15,227 nucleotides of DNA, taken from the NCBI GenBank assembly GCA_030150565.1, contig JASLFR010000111.1, forward strand, positions 1-15,227. Direction: 5' to 3'. The position numbers were made by a program, and so were the translations under genes. This DNA comes from Cardiobacteriales bacterium. Its GTDB lineage: Bacteria; Pseudomonadota; Gammaproteobacteria; Cardiobacteriales; Wohlfahrtiimonadaceae. Numbering within the stretch: the stretch's first letter is position 1; each line of letters begins with the position of its first letter. Positions 1-7,666 of the stretch are shown here, in pieces. The notes under the pieces are model-generated. The model had not been told where the DNA came from and did no database searches. It saw only the letters and a list, made by a program, of their open reading frames with translations.

Positions 1-1
1 G

Positions 2-1087
2 TTTGCGATGGGCTCAACAGGGGAGACCAGTTTTTACGGTGTGACGAAAAATCCGTGGGATGAGAGCAGAGTAGCAGGGGGCTCTTCAAGTGGATCTGCT
101 GCTGCAGTCTCAGCGGGGTTAGTATTAGGGGCGACCGCTTCCGATACAGGAGGATCGATCCGTCAGCCTGCAAGTTTTTGTGGCGTAACGGGGATTAAAC
201 CCACTTATGGACGTGTCTCCCGTTATGGAGCGATTGCGTTTGCCTCTTCTCTCGATCAATTGGGAGCTATTGGCCGCAGCGCTGAAGATTGCGCTTATCT
301 TCTACAAGGGATGGCGGGTTTTGACCCTAAAGATCCCACCTCTATGGAGGCAACTGTTCCCAATTATGTAGCTTCTCTTAAAGAGAATTCATTAGCAGGA
401 AAGAAGATTGGGATTGTTAAAGAGTTCTTCGGTGCTCACCTTGATGATGAGATTCGTGCAAAGGTGGATGCTGCTTTAAAAGAGTATGAGGCAATGGGCG
501 CTGAGCTTGTTCCTTTAGAGTTTAAGCATCATCATCTTGTAACACCCATCTATTATGTGATCGCAACTGCTGAGGCATCGAGTAATCTCTCCCGTTATGA
601 TGGTGTGCGTTACGGCTACCGTTGTGAAAATCCTCTCGATCTTGAAGATCTCTATCGCCGCACCCGTGGTGAGGGTTTTGGTATGGAGGTTAAGAGCCGT
701 GTCATGATGGGAACGCTCGCTCTTACAGAGGAGTATTACCACTCACACTATCTACAGGCGCAAAAGATTCGTCGTCTTATTGCAGAAGAGTATCGATCAG
801 CTTTTGAATCAGTCGACTTTTTAGCGGGACCAACGGTTCCTACAACAGCTTTTGCGATTGGAGCTGAAGCAACAGGAATTGAGAACTCTCTATTTGATGC
901 AAATCTTATCGGCGCTAACTTTGCAGGATTGCCTGCTTTAAGCCATCCAATCGGTTTTGTCGATCAGATGCCTGTAGGGATGCAGTTGATTGGGCGTGCC
1001 TTTGATGAAGCGGGGCTTTTAGCTGCGGCTCATCACTATCAAAATCGTACTGATTGGCACTTATCACGCCCTGAGCAATATAAATAG
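2..1087 (+). CDS. gatA: Glu-tRNA(Gln)/Asp-tRNA(Asn) amidotransferase subunit A, 5' truncated
   Basis: GatA is the amidase subunit of GatCAB. It releases ammonia from glutamine, which GatB uses to convert Glu-tRNA(Gln) or Asp-tRNA(Asn) into the amidated form in the cytoplasm. The reading frame is open to the left edge (Phe-Ala precede the first visible Met), so the ATG at position 8 is internal and about 120 N-terminal residues, including the catalytic Lys, lie outside the window. The amidase signature is visible as GGSSSGSAAAV (bases 77-109). It is followed by DTGGSIRQPA, whose Ser at bases 155-157 matches the acyl-enzyme nucleophile of the Ser-cisSer-Lys triad. The C-terminus is intact: 361 residues are visible out of about 485 expected. 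gatB begins 15 bases after the stop, so the two are co-transcribed; gatC is expected upstream. Family assignment is very secure. Confidence 0.97.
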   Translation, partial: FAMGSTGETSFYGVTKNPWDESRVAGGSSSGSAAAVSAGLVLGATASDTGGSIRQPASFCGVTGIKPTYGRVSRYGAIAFASSLDQLGAIGRSAEDCAYLLQGMAGFDPKDPTSMEATVPNYVASLKENSLAGKKIGIVKEFFGAHLDDEIRAKVDAALKEYEAMGAELVPLEFKHHHLVTPIYYVIATAEASSNLSRYDGVRYGYRCENPLDLEDLYRRTRGEGFGMEVKSRVMMGTLALTEEYYHSHYLQAQKIRRLIAEEYRSAFESVDFLAGPTVPTTAFAIGAEATGIENSLFDANLIGANFAGLPALSHPIGFVDQMPVGMQLIGRAFDEAGLLAAAHHYQNRTDWHLSRPEQYK

Positions 1088-1102
1088 GAGAGCGAGGATA
1101 TT

Positions 1103-2533
1103 ATGAGTTGGGAAGTTGTTATCGGATTAGAGGTCCACGCACAATTAACGACAAAATCGAAGATTTTTTCAGGTTCGAGTACTCAATTTGGTCATGAGCC
1201 AAATACGCAGGCGAGCCTTATCGATCTTGCGATGCCAGGCACCATGCCGAGCCTAAATGAAGCGGTGTTGGATAAGGCGATTCTATTGGGATTAGCGACT
1301 AATTCAGAGATTGAGCGCCGCACTATTTTTGAGCGTAAACACTATTTCTATCCAGATTCTCCAAAAGGGTATCAGACAAGTCAGATGGATAAGCCGATCG
1401 TCTATAACGGCTATCTTATGATTGAGGATGAAGAGGGGAATGAGAAGAAGATCAGGATCAATCGTGCCCATTTAGAAGAGGATGCGGGTAGCTCTCGACA
1501 TGAGGATTTTGTGGGAATGACGGGGATTGATCTCAACCGTGCAGGAACGCCTCTTTTAGAGATTGTAACGGAGCCAGATCTCAGTTCCGCTAAAGAGGCG
1601 ATCAGCTATCTACGCCAACTGCATCAGATTGTGACGTGGCTCGGAATTTGTGATGGAAATATGCAAGAGGGCTCATTTAGATGTGATGCAAACGTCTCTG
1701 TAAATCGTGTAGGTGAAGGATTAGGTACAAGAACAGAGCTCAAAAATATCAACTCATTCCGATTTGTAGAGCAGGCGATCAATTATGAAGTGGCTCGTCA
1801 AATTAAGGTATTAGAAGCGGGCGGAACGATCGTTCAAGAGACACGTCTTTACGATTCTGATAAAAATGAGACCCGCTCGATGCGCACCAAAGAGGAGGCT
1901 AACGATTACCGTTATTTCCATGATCCAGATCTTCTCCCCATCTTAATTAGTGATGAGAAGATAGAAGCGGTTCGTAAAACATTACCATTAATGCCTCAAG
2001 AGCTTGCAGCCCAATTGGTGAGTGAGCATAAAATTAGTGAATATAATGCAAATGTGATTACTCAATCTCGTGGAATGAGTGATTATTTTCTTGCTCTGCT
2101 TGAGCAGAAGGCGGATCCACAAACGGCAGCTAACTGGTTGCTTGGCGATATTTCGGCGTATCTTAATGAGGCTGAGATTGAGATTGAAGCGCTCCCAATC
2201 TCTGCAGAGCGTTTAGCTGGATTAATCAATCGTATCAGTGATAAGACAATCTCCAACAATATTGGACGAAAGGTCTTTGCAAAGATGCTTGAATCAGATG
2301 CAACAGCAGATGAAGTGATTGAAGCGGAAGGGTTGAAGCAAGTAACTGATACTGGCGCTATTGAAGCGTGGGTTGATGAGGTGATTGCGAATAATCCTAA
2401 GCAGGTTGAGCAATTTAAAGGGGGGCAGAGTAAGCTTCTCGGTTACTTTGTGGGGCAGGTGATGAAGTTGAGCCGTGGTAAGGCAGATCCTGCTGCAATC
2501 AATCAATTGATTCGTCAAAAGCTCTCCGATTAA
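1103..2533 (+). CDS. gatB: Glu-tRNA(Gln)/Asp-tRNA(Asn) amidotransferase subunit B
   Basis: GatB is the kinase/transamidase subunit of GatCAB. It phosphorylates the side chain of mischarged Glu-tRNA(Gln) or Asp-tRNA(Asn) and accepts ammonia channelled from GatA. At 476 residues it has the usual family length. The N-terminal catalytic domain carries the conserved FERKHYFYPDSPKGYQ stretch (residues 76-91) and the GatB signature IDLNRAGTPLLEI (residues 142-154). The C-terminal third is the helical, YqeY-like tRNA-binding tail. The start MSWEVVIGLEVHAQL is typical, and a GGAG-type ribosome-binding site overlaps the gatA stop. The presence of gatAB suggests that the host makes Gln-tRNA and/or Asn-tRNA by the indirect route. 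A terminator follows at once, so the operon ends here. Confidence 0.97.
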   Translation: MSWEVVIGLEVHAQLTTKSKIFSGSSTQFGHEPNTQASLIDLAMPGTMPSLNEAVLDKAILLGLATNSEIERRTIFERKHYFYPDSPKGYQTSQMDKPIVYNGYLMIEDEEGNEKKIRINRAHLEEDAGSSRHEDFVGMTGIDLNRAGTPLLEIVTEPDLSSAKEAISYLRQLHQIVTWLGICDGNMQEGSFRCDANVSVNRVGEGLGTRTELKNINSFRFVEQAINYEVARQIKVLEAGGTIVQETRLYDSDKNETRSMRTKEEANDYRYFHDPDLLPILISDEKIEAVRKTLPLMPQELAAQLVSEHKISEYNANVITQSRGMSDYFLALLEQKADPQTAANWLLGDISAYLNEAEIEIEALPISAERLAGLINRISDKTISNNIGRKVFAKMLESDATADEVIEAEGLKQVTDTGAIEAWVDEVIANNPKQVEQFKGGQSKLLGYFVGQVMKLSRGKADPAAINQLIRQKLSD

Positions 2534-2555
2534 AGGGAGTATGCACCGATCTAAA

Positions 2556-2584
2556 GAAGAGGGCACCTAGAGTGCTCTTTTTTT
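2556..2584 (+). terminator. Intrinsic terminator of the gatAB operon
   Basis: A 9-bp stem (AGAGGGCAC at 2558-2566 with GTGCTCTTT at 2572-2580, two G-U pairs) closes a 5-base loop. It runs into seven T residues at 2578-2584. It starts about 25 bases after the gatB stop and separates gatAB from the htpG promoter. Confidence 0.85.
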
Positions 2585-2588
2585 ATGC

Positions 2589-2616
2589 CTTGAAATCGAT
2601 AAAAATCGCCCCATAT
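2589..2616 (+). promoter_or_regulatory. Sigma-32 heat-shock promoter for htpG
   Basis: The -35 element CTTGAAA (2589-2595) and the -10 element CCCCATAT (2609-2616) are separated by 13 bases. This is an essentially perfect match to the RpoH consensus (CTTGAA, 13-17 bases, CCCCATnT). It sits just past the gatB terminator and about 80 bases before the htpG start. htpG is a classical sigma-32 regulon member, so sequence and context agree. Confidence 0.87.
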
Positions 2617-2632
2617 TTTGTGGCAGAGTGTT

Positions 2633-2646
2633 GAGCGGTACCGCTC
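2633..2646. repeat. 14-bp perfect palindrome in the htpG leader
   Basis: GAGCGGTACCGCTC is its own reverse complement and begins 17 bases after the sigma-32 -10 element, inside the transcribed leader. As RNA it could form a 5-bp GC-rich hairpin with a GUAC loop. As DNA it could be a dimer-binding site. The role is unknown. Confidence 0.5.
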
Positions 2647-2695
2647 TCCTTATTGATCTAACCATTTTTGATGAAAGAGAAAGAGGTATATTTTT

Positions 2696-4582
2696 ATGGC
2701 GACTAATCAGACTATGCAGTTTCAAACGGAAGTGAATCAGCTCCTCGATCTAATGATTCATTCGCTCTACTCTAATCGTGAGATATTTTTACGGGAATTG
2801 ATCTCTAATGGATCGGATGCGCTCGATAAACGCCGTTTTCAAGGGTTAACTGATGCTTCAATTATTGAAGGGCAGGGGGATCCTCAAATTTTGATCGAAT
2901 TTGATGAAGAGAAGGGCACCCTTACTATCACCGATAACGGTATTGGAATGACCCGTGATGAAGTGATTGAGAATATTGGAACAATTGCAAAATCTGGAAC
3001 AAAAGCATTTATCGCTCAATTAGAGGCGGATGAGAAGGATGCTTCCAACTTAATTGGTCAATTTGGGGTAGGGTTCTACTCTGCTTTTATTGTTGCGGAT
3101 GAGATTGAGCTTGTAACTCGCCGTGCAGGAGATCAATCGGGGGAGGCGACCCTTTGGCGCTCTGAAGGAAAGGGGGAGTTTGAGATTGGTCCTGCTGAGA
3201 AAGAGCGTGCAGGAACAGCGATCACTCTCCATCTACGAGAGGAACACCGTGATCTTCTCAACGAGTGGCAGTTAAAAGAGATCATTAAAAAATATTCCGA
3301 TCATATCGCTTACCCTGTGATGATGCAGTGTGAGAAGGTGATTCCTGTGGAGAATGAGGGGGAAGAGCCAAAAACAGAATCTCTGTTGGAGCAGGTTAAT
3401 AGCGCCACCTCTTTATGGCAGCGGGATCGGGCTGAGATTAGCGATGAGGAGTATGAGGCGTTTTATCAGCAGAAGACGCACGATTACAATAAACCGCTTA
3501 CGTGGTCACACAATCGTGTAGAGGGGAATACCTCTTACACATCGCTCCTCTATATTCCATCTGTTGCACCAGCAGGTTTATGGGATCAGAAGGTGAGCTC
3601 AGGGATTGATCTCTATGTTCAAAGGGTCTTTATCATGGCAGGCAGTGAGAAGCTGATGCCAAATTACCTCCGCTTTATCAATGGGGTTGTGGATACGCAG
3701 GATCTTCCTCTCAATATCTCCCGTGAGATTCTACAAAACTCCAAGACGATCGATACCATTCGTCAAGGATTGGTACGCCGCTCACTGAGCATGCTTGAGT
3801 CATTAAGCCTCAATGAGCCTGAGAAGTATCGCACTCTCTGGACTCAATTTGGGCGTGTCTTGAAAGAGGGCTTTGGAGAGGATTTCTCCAATCGTGAAAA
3901 GCTCGCTAAATTGATGCGCTTCTCCTCAACTAAAGAGGCGGATGAGATTGTCTCTTTCACTGATTATGTAGAGCGTATGGGGGAGGAGCAAGAAGCAATC
4001 TACTACTTAACTGCAGATTCATTAACAACAGCGCAACATAGCCCCCACCTTGAACTCTTTAAGAAGCGAGATATTGAAGTTCTCTTAATGACCGATGTGA
4101 TCGATGATTGGATGATGGGCTTCCTCCATGAGTTTGAGGGTAAGCCGCTTGTAAACGTCGCTAAAGGAGATGTTGAACTTCCTGATGAGAAGGGGAAAGA
4201 GGAGAAGAGCGAAGCGGTTAAAGAGGAGGAGAGCGCCCTTGCTGAGAAGGTTGCTCAATTATTGGGTGATCGTGTTGAGAGTGTAAAAATCTCTGAGCGA
4301 CTAACCGATTCAGCCTCCTGCCTTGTTCGAAGTGAGCATGCTTTGAGTGGCCATTTTGAGAAGCTTTTAAAAGAGGCGGGGCACGATGTTCCTGAGATGA
4401 AGCCGTGGCTTGAGATCAATCCTGACCATCACCTCTTAAAAGCGTTAGAAGGGAGTAGTGATGAGCGTGAGCAGCAAGATTTAGCGCTATTAATCTATGA
4501 AGAAGCGCAACTTCTTGAGGGGGCTCGGTTAGAGAATCCTGCTGAGTTTGTTGCTCGCATCAATCGTTTAATGGGGCGTTAA
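2696..4582 (+). CDS. htpG: Hsp90-family molecular chaperone HtpG
   Basis: HtpG is the cytosolic bacterial Hsp90, an ATP-driven homodimeric chaperone that remodels client proteins together with DnaK. At 628 residues it matches the E. coli length (624). The N-terminal GHKL ATPase domain (about 1-220) shows the signature YSNREIFLRE (25-34, with Glu34 as the general base), Asn38, DNGIGM (80-85, nucleotide-binding Asp80), GTIAKSGTKAF and GQFGVGFYSAF of the ATP lid. The middle domain has SHNRVEG and PLNISREILQ. The C-terminal dimerisation domain is complete and is preceded by an acidic, Lys/Glu-rich linker near residues 498-515. The start is supported by AAGAGG about 9 bases upstream and by the family N-terminus. 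A sigma-32 promoter precedes the gene and a terminator follows it, so it is transcribed alone. The usual ISNASDA motif reads ISNGSDA here. Confidence 0.98.
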   Translation: MATNQTMQFQTEVNQLLDLMIHSLYSNREIFLRELISNGSDALDKRRFQGLTDASIIEGQGDPQILIEFDEEKGTLTITDNGIGMTRDEVIENIGTIAKSGTKAFIAQLEADEKDASNLIGQFGVGFYSAFIVADEIELVTRRAGDQSGEATLWRSEGKGEFEIGPAEKERAGTAITLHLREEHRDLLNEWQLKEIIKKYSDHIAYPVMMQCEKVIPVENEGEEPKTESLLEQVNSATSLWQRDRAEISDEEYEAFYQQKTHDYNKPLTWSHNRVEGNTSYTSLLYIPSVAPAGLWDQKVSSGIDLYVQRVFIMAGSEKLMPNYLRFINGVVDTQDLPLNISREILQNSKTIDTIRQGLVRRSLSMLESLSLNEPEKYRTLWTQFGRVLKEGFGEDFSNREKLAKLMRFSSTKEADEIVSFTDYVERMGEEQEAIYYLTADSLTTAQHSPHLELFKKRDIEVLLMTDVIDDWMMGFLHEFEGKPLVNVAKGDVELPDEKGKEEKSEAVKEEESALAEKVAQLLGDRVESVKISERLTDSASCLVRSEHALSGHFEKLLKEAGHDVPEMKPWLEINPDHHLLKALEGSSDEREQQDLALLIYEEAQLLEGARLENPAEFVARINRLMGR

Positions 4583-4642
4583 TAGAGAGAGCCTCAATTT
4601 AATCGCTCCTACCGTTAAAAAAGCGATCATCTCATCAAAACT

Positions 4643-4673
4643 AAGCCTTAGTCAAAAGATTAAGGCTTTTTTT
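4643..4673 (+). terminator. Intrinsic terminator of htpG
   Basis: An 11-bp stem (AAGCCTTAGTC with GATTAAGGCTT, one G-U pair) has an AAAA loop at 4654-4657. It is followed by seven T residues at 4667-4673, about 60 bases past the htpG stop. Confidence 0.9.
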
Positions 4674-4691
4674 ATGCGTAAAAATAGAATG

Positions 4692-4700
4692 TGTTATGCT
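4692..4700 (+). promoter_or_regulatory. Putative extended -10 promoter for sucCD
   Basis: TGTTATGCT fits the extended -10 pattern TGn-TATnnT and lies about 42 bases before the sucC start, immediately after the htpG terminator. No good -35 is visible at the right distance. Because the terminator isolates sucCD from htpG, a promoter is needed in this short stretch. Confidence 0.45.
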
Positions 4701-4730
4701 GAAATAATCAATCAGTTGAGATGAACCCTT

Positions 4731-4736
4731 AGGAGG
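4731..4736 (+). promoter_or_regulatory. Ribosome-binding site that fixes the sucC start
   Basis: A perfect AGGAGG lies 5 bases before the ATG at 4742. The in-frame GTG at 4736 shares its first base with this site and therefore cannot be the start it serves. Confidence 0.85.
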
Positions 4737-4741
4737 TGGCT

Positions 4742-5923
4742 ATGCATCTACATGAGTATCAAGCGCAATCTTTATTGGCGAAGTATGGAGTCCCGTTCCC
4801 CCGCGCAACGGCGATTCAGAAAGCGGAAGAGGTGCGGAGTATCTTCGAAGAGTATCAACCTGAGAGAGTGATTATTAAAGCTCAAGTACATGCAGGAGGG
4901 CGTGGAAAAGCGGGTGGCGTTAAGATTGTTGATAATGTCGATTCTGGAGTCGAGTTTGTTCGCTCCCTTCTAGGAGAGCGGTTAGTTACGCAACAGACAG
5001 ATGCAAAAGGGCTTCCTATTAATCATCTTTTAGTTAGCGAAGTGGTTTCTGGCATCGCTCGAGAGTTCTATGTCGGTATTTTGATCGATCGCTCGACTCA
5101 GCGGGTCACTTTTATGCTCTCCACAGAAGGGGGGATGGATATTGAGAAGGTCGCCGCAGAGGAGCCAGAAAAAGTCTTCTATCTGACGACCGATTTTTTA
5201 GTCGGTATTCCCGATTTTAAAATTAGAGAAGCGGCCTACCAACTCAATCTTACCGCTTCACAGATCAACCCCTTTATTAAGATCATTCAAGGACTCTATC
5301 GAGCTTTTGTTGAGAATGATCTCTCTCTTTTAGAGCTCAACCCTTTAGGAATTTTAGAGAGTGGTGAATTTGTCGCACTCGATTCAAAAGTGACGGTGGA
5401 TGAAAATGCCCTCTTTCGTCATCCTGATTTAGCTGAGCTTCGAGATCGAACGCAGGAGAATGAAGCGGAGCAGCGCGCGACAGAACTTGGCCTTAACTAT
5501 GTTGCGCTAGATGGAACTATCGGCTGTATGGTGAATGGTGCGGGGCTTGCGATGGCGACGATGGATATCATTAAACTCTATGGAGCTGAGCCTGCAAACT
5601 TCTTAGATGTTGGGGGAGGAACGACGAAAGATCGAGTCGTTGAAGCGCTGAAATTGATCCTTTCAGATCAGCAGGTAGAAGGGATCTTCATCAACATCTT
5701 TGGTGGGATCGTTCGGTGTGACATGATTGCTGAAGCGATCGTTGAGGCGATGGGAGAGATCGAGATCAATCTTCCGATTGTTGTGCGCTTAGAGGGGAAT
5801 CGAGCAAAAGAGGGGCTTGCACTTATTGAAGAGAGTCGCTTGCCAATCATCTCGATTCAAGGATTGGGGGAGGCGGCTGAAGCGATCATCGCCGCAACAG
5901 ATGCAGCAAGAGAGGAGAGATAA
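4742..5923 (+). CDS. sucC: Succinyl-CoA synthetase beta subunit (ADP/GDP-forming)
   Basis: SucC is the nucleotide- and succinate-binding subunit of succinyl-CoA synthetase, which interconverts succinyl-CoA and succinate with substrate-level phosphorylation in the TCA cycle. It is 393 residues from the chosen start; E. coli SucC has 388. The N-terminus MHLHEYQAQSLLAKYG is characteristic, and an ATP-grasp domain covers about the first 220 residues. Visible motifs include KAQVHAGGRGKAGGV (nucleotide and phosphate contacts), LELNPL (Mg-binding Asn), GTIGCMVNGAGLAMATMD, FLDVGGG and NIFGGIVRCD in the C-terminal ligase domain. A perfect ribosome-binding site precedes the ATG. sucD follows 3 bases after the stop and has its own site inside the sucC end. 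No sucAB or lpd genes are adjacent, unlike the usual gammaproteobacterial cluster. Confidence 0.97.
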   Translation: MHLHEYQAQSLLAKYGVPFPRATAIQKAEEVRSIFEEYQPERVIIKAQVHAGGRGKAGGVKIVDNVDSGVEFVRSLLGERLVTQQTDAKGLPINHLLVSEVVSGIAREFYVGILIDRSTQRVTFMLSTEGGMDIEKVAAEEPEKVFYLTTDFLVGIPDFKIREAAYQLNLTASQINPFIKIIQGLYRAFVENDLSLLELNPLGILESGEFVALDSKVTVDENALFRHPDLAELRDRTQENEAEQRATELGLNYVALDGTIGCMVNGAGLAMATMDIIKLYGAEPANFLDVGGGTTKDRVVEALKLILSDQQVEGIFINIFGGIVRCDMIAEAIVEAMGEIEINLPIVVRLEGNRAKEGLALIEESRLPIISIQGLGEAAEAIIAATDAAREER

Positions 5924-5926
5924 ATT

Positions 5927-6814
5927 ATGGCGATCTTAGTTAATCGTGAGACCAAAGTGTTAGTGCAAGGATTTACTGGAAAGAATGGAACCTTTCATGC
6001 TCAGCAATGTATTGAATATGGAACTAAAATTGTTGGAGGCGTCACTCCAGGCAGAGGGGGTGAGATCCATCTTGGGCGCCCCGTCTTTAATACTATGAAG
6101 GAGGCGGTTGCAGAGAGTGGAGCAACAGCAAGTATGATCTTTGTTCCTGCTCCCTTTGTACTCGATTCGATTTTAGAAGCGATCGATGCGGGGATTGAGA
6201 TTATCGTTGTGATAACAGAAGGGGTTCCGACGCAAGATATGATGATTGCGAATGAGTATGCTCGTCTTCATGGAGAACCGATTATTATCGGTCCGAACTG
6301 TCCTGGAATTTTAGTGCCTGATGAGTGCAAAATCGGCATTATTCCTGGAGCTGTTGGGATGCGAGGGAAGATTGGGATTATCTCACGTTCAGGAACGTTA
6401 ACTTATGAAACAATGGCGCAGACAACGGCGCTTGGATTAGGGCAATCGACCTGTTTAGGAATTGGGGGTGATCCTATTCCTGGTTTAAGTCAGATCGATG
6501 CGCTTAAGCTTTTTGAGGAAGATCCTGAAACTGAAGGGATTATTCTGATCGGTGAGATTGGAGGAACTGCAGAAGAGGAGGCCGCTGCTTTTGCTAAAGA
6601 GCATATTACAAAACCGATTGTTGGCTATATTGCTGGTGTCTCCGCTCCTCCAGGAAAGAGAATGGGGCATGCAGGTGCGATTATTTCAGGTGGAAAAGGG
6701 ACTGCTGAAGATAAATTTCGCGCTTTTGAAGCGGCGGGAATCCGTTATACGCGCTCACTTGCTGAGATCGGTCAGACTATGTTAGCAGCATTAGAGGAGC
6801 GAAAATCGCGATAA
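5927..6814 (+). CDS. sucD: Succinyl-CoA synthetase alpha subunit
   Basis: SucD is the CoA-binding, phosphohistidine-carrying subunit that partners SucC. It has 295 residues, a normal length. The N-terminal CoA-binding Rossmann domain begins MAILVNRETKVLVQGFTGK and includes GGVTPGRGG. The ligase domain carries GPNCPG, SRSGTLTYE, GIGGDP and the active-site segment GHAGAIISGGKGTAEDKF, in which His248 (codon 6668-6670) is the phosphorylated residue equivalent to E. coli His246. The ribosome-binding site AGGAG lies at 5913-5917, inside the end of sucC. With only 3 bases between the two genes, translation is probably coupled, which would help keep the subunits in equal amounts. Confidence 0.98.
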   Translation: MAILVNRETKVLVQGFTGKNGTFHAQQCIEYGTKIVGGVTPGRGGEIHLGRPVFNTMKEAVAESGATASMIFVPAPFVLDSILEAIDAGIEIIVVITEGVPTQDMMIANEYARLHGEPIIIGPNCPGILVPDECKIGIIPGAVGMRGKIGIISRSGTLTYETMAQTTALGLGQSTCLGIGGDPIPGLSQIDALKLFEEDPETEGIILIGEIGGTAEEEAAAFAKEHITKPIVGYIAGVSAPPGKRMGHAGAIISGGKGTAEDKFRAFEAAGIRYTRSLAEIGQTMLAALEERKSR

Positions 6815-6868
6815 AAGCCCCTCAAAAAGTGGGGAAATATGGTAGAGTTACTCTCCATTGAGTAGGTT

Positions 6869-6899
6869 AGAAGAGCTCTTATTCATTAAGAGCTCTTCT
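6869..6899 (+). terminator. Long perfect hairpin after sucD, likely terminator
   Basis: A 13-bp perfect stem (AGAAGAGCTCTTA with TAAGAGCTCTTCT) closes a 5-base TTCAT loop. It starts 55 bases after the sucD stop and about 40 bases before the next gene. The tail (TGTTTATT) is a poor U-tract, so it may be a leaky terminator, an mRNA 3'-end stabiliser, or a leader structure of the downstream gene. Confidence 0.55.
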
Positions 6900-6941
6900 G
6901 TTTATTAGGTGGAAGATTTTTGAGTTATTAGAGGAATTTTG

Positions 6942-7604
6942 ATGAAGAAGATCACCCAACTTATGGTCATCGCATTTAGTTGCTTGGTAGCGACCGTAGC
7001 GCACGCAAAGGAGTATTACGTCAGCGATCAATTAACCGCTCCTTTACGTGCATCAGCAAGTGAGAGCGCACGCATTACCCGAATGCTCCCCTCTGGAACA
7101 AAATTGGAGCAGATCGGGGCGAGTGGGCAACATATTCAGGTGCGCCATAGCGGTGGGACAGGGTGGATTCATCGCTCTTTTGTTATGGATGAGCCCGTTG
7201 CTCGAGAACTTGTAAAAGAGGCGAAAGAGAAGCTCGCTGAGATTGGAGTGTTAGAGGAGAATATCAAAACACTTGAGGCGGAAGTTGAGACGCTTCGTGG
7301 AACGATTGAGAAGCTCACACTTGAGAAAGATGAGCTGGGTGCAAAGTATGCGCAGCTTGCAAAAGTCTCAACACAAGCGGTTGAGATCGATCGCCGTAAT
7401 ACAGAGTTGAGTACAGAGAATTACAATTTAGAGGTTCGTTATAAAGCACTCGATACGGAGAATCGCCTCTTAAAAGATAATAGTCGTAGCCGTCAATGGA
7501 TGATTGGCGCGGGGATTCTCTTTGCTGGGATTATCTTCGGCTCCATTATTATGCCGAGTATCGTGACCCGTCTACGTATGAAGAGAAATAGTTGGGATCT
7601 TTAA
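6942..7604 (+). CDS. ygiM: YgiM-like SH3 domain protein, signal peptide plus C-terminal anchor
   Basis: This belongs to the TIGR04211-type SH3-and-anchor family that includes E. coli YgiM. Its molecular role is poorly defined and a cell-envelope function is presumed. From the ATG at 6942 it has 220 residues. A signal peptide ends in VAHA (cleavage after about residue 22). It is followed by a bacterial SH3 domain (about 24-82) with PLRASASESARI and GGTGWIHRSFV. A long Glu/Lys-rich coiled coil spans about 85-180, then one membrane helix (about 187-208) and a short basic tail RLRMKRN. The domain order therefore puts the SH3 and coiled coil in the periplasm, anchored in the inner membrane. GAGGA lies 6 bases before the ATG; an in-frame TTG one codon earlier is less likely. 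In E. coli ygiM lies beside cca, so this location differs. Confidence 0.87.
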   Translation: MKKITQLMVIAFSCLVATVAHAKEYYVSDQLTAPLRASASESARITRMLPSGTKLEQIGASGQHIQVRHSGGTGWIHRSFVMDEPVARELVKEAKEKLAEIGVLEENIKTLEAEVETLRGTIEKLTLEKDELGAKYAQLAKVSTQAVEIDRRNTELSTENYNLEVRYKALDTENRLLKDNSRSRQWMIGAGILFAGIIFGSIIMPSIVTRLRMKRNSWDL

Positions 7605-7631
7605 AATAAGTGAGATCTAAGTCTTAAATTT

Positions 7632-7666
7632 GCCCTCCTATTAATTGAAAATAGGGGGGCTTTTTT
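7632..7666 (+). terminator. Intrinsic terminator of the ygiM-like gene
   Basis: An 11-bp stem (GCCCTCCTATT with AATAGGGGGGC, one G-U pair) has a 7-base loop and is followed by six T residues at 7661-7666. It lies 28 bases after the stop. Confidence 0.9.

Noticed and set aside
8..10. ATG at position 8 as the start of GatA
   Set aside because: The frame is open to the left edge (Phe-Ala precede it), and GatA needs about 120 more N-terminal residues including the catalytic Lys; the gene is simply cut by the window.
515..742. Minus-strand ORFs inside gatA, gatB, htpG, sucC and sucD
   Set aside because: All are short, antisense to well-supported genes and resemble no protein family I recognise.
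4736..4738. GTG as the sucC start
   Set aside because: It overlaps the ribosome-binding site; the family N-terminus begins at the ATG six bases later.
6939..6941. TTG as the start of the SH3 protein
   Set aside because: The next codon is ATG with a GAGGA at ideal spacing; a TTG start is unnecessary.
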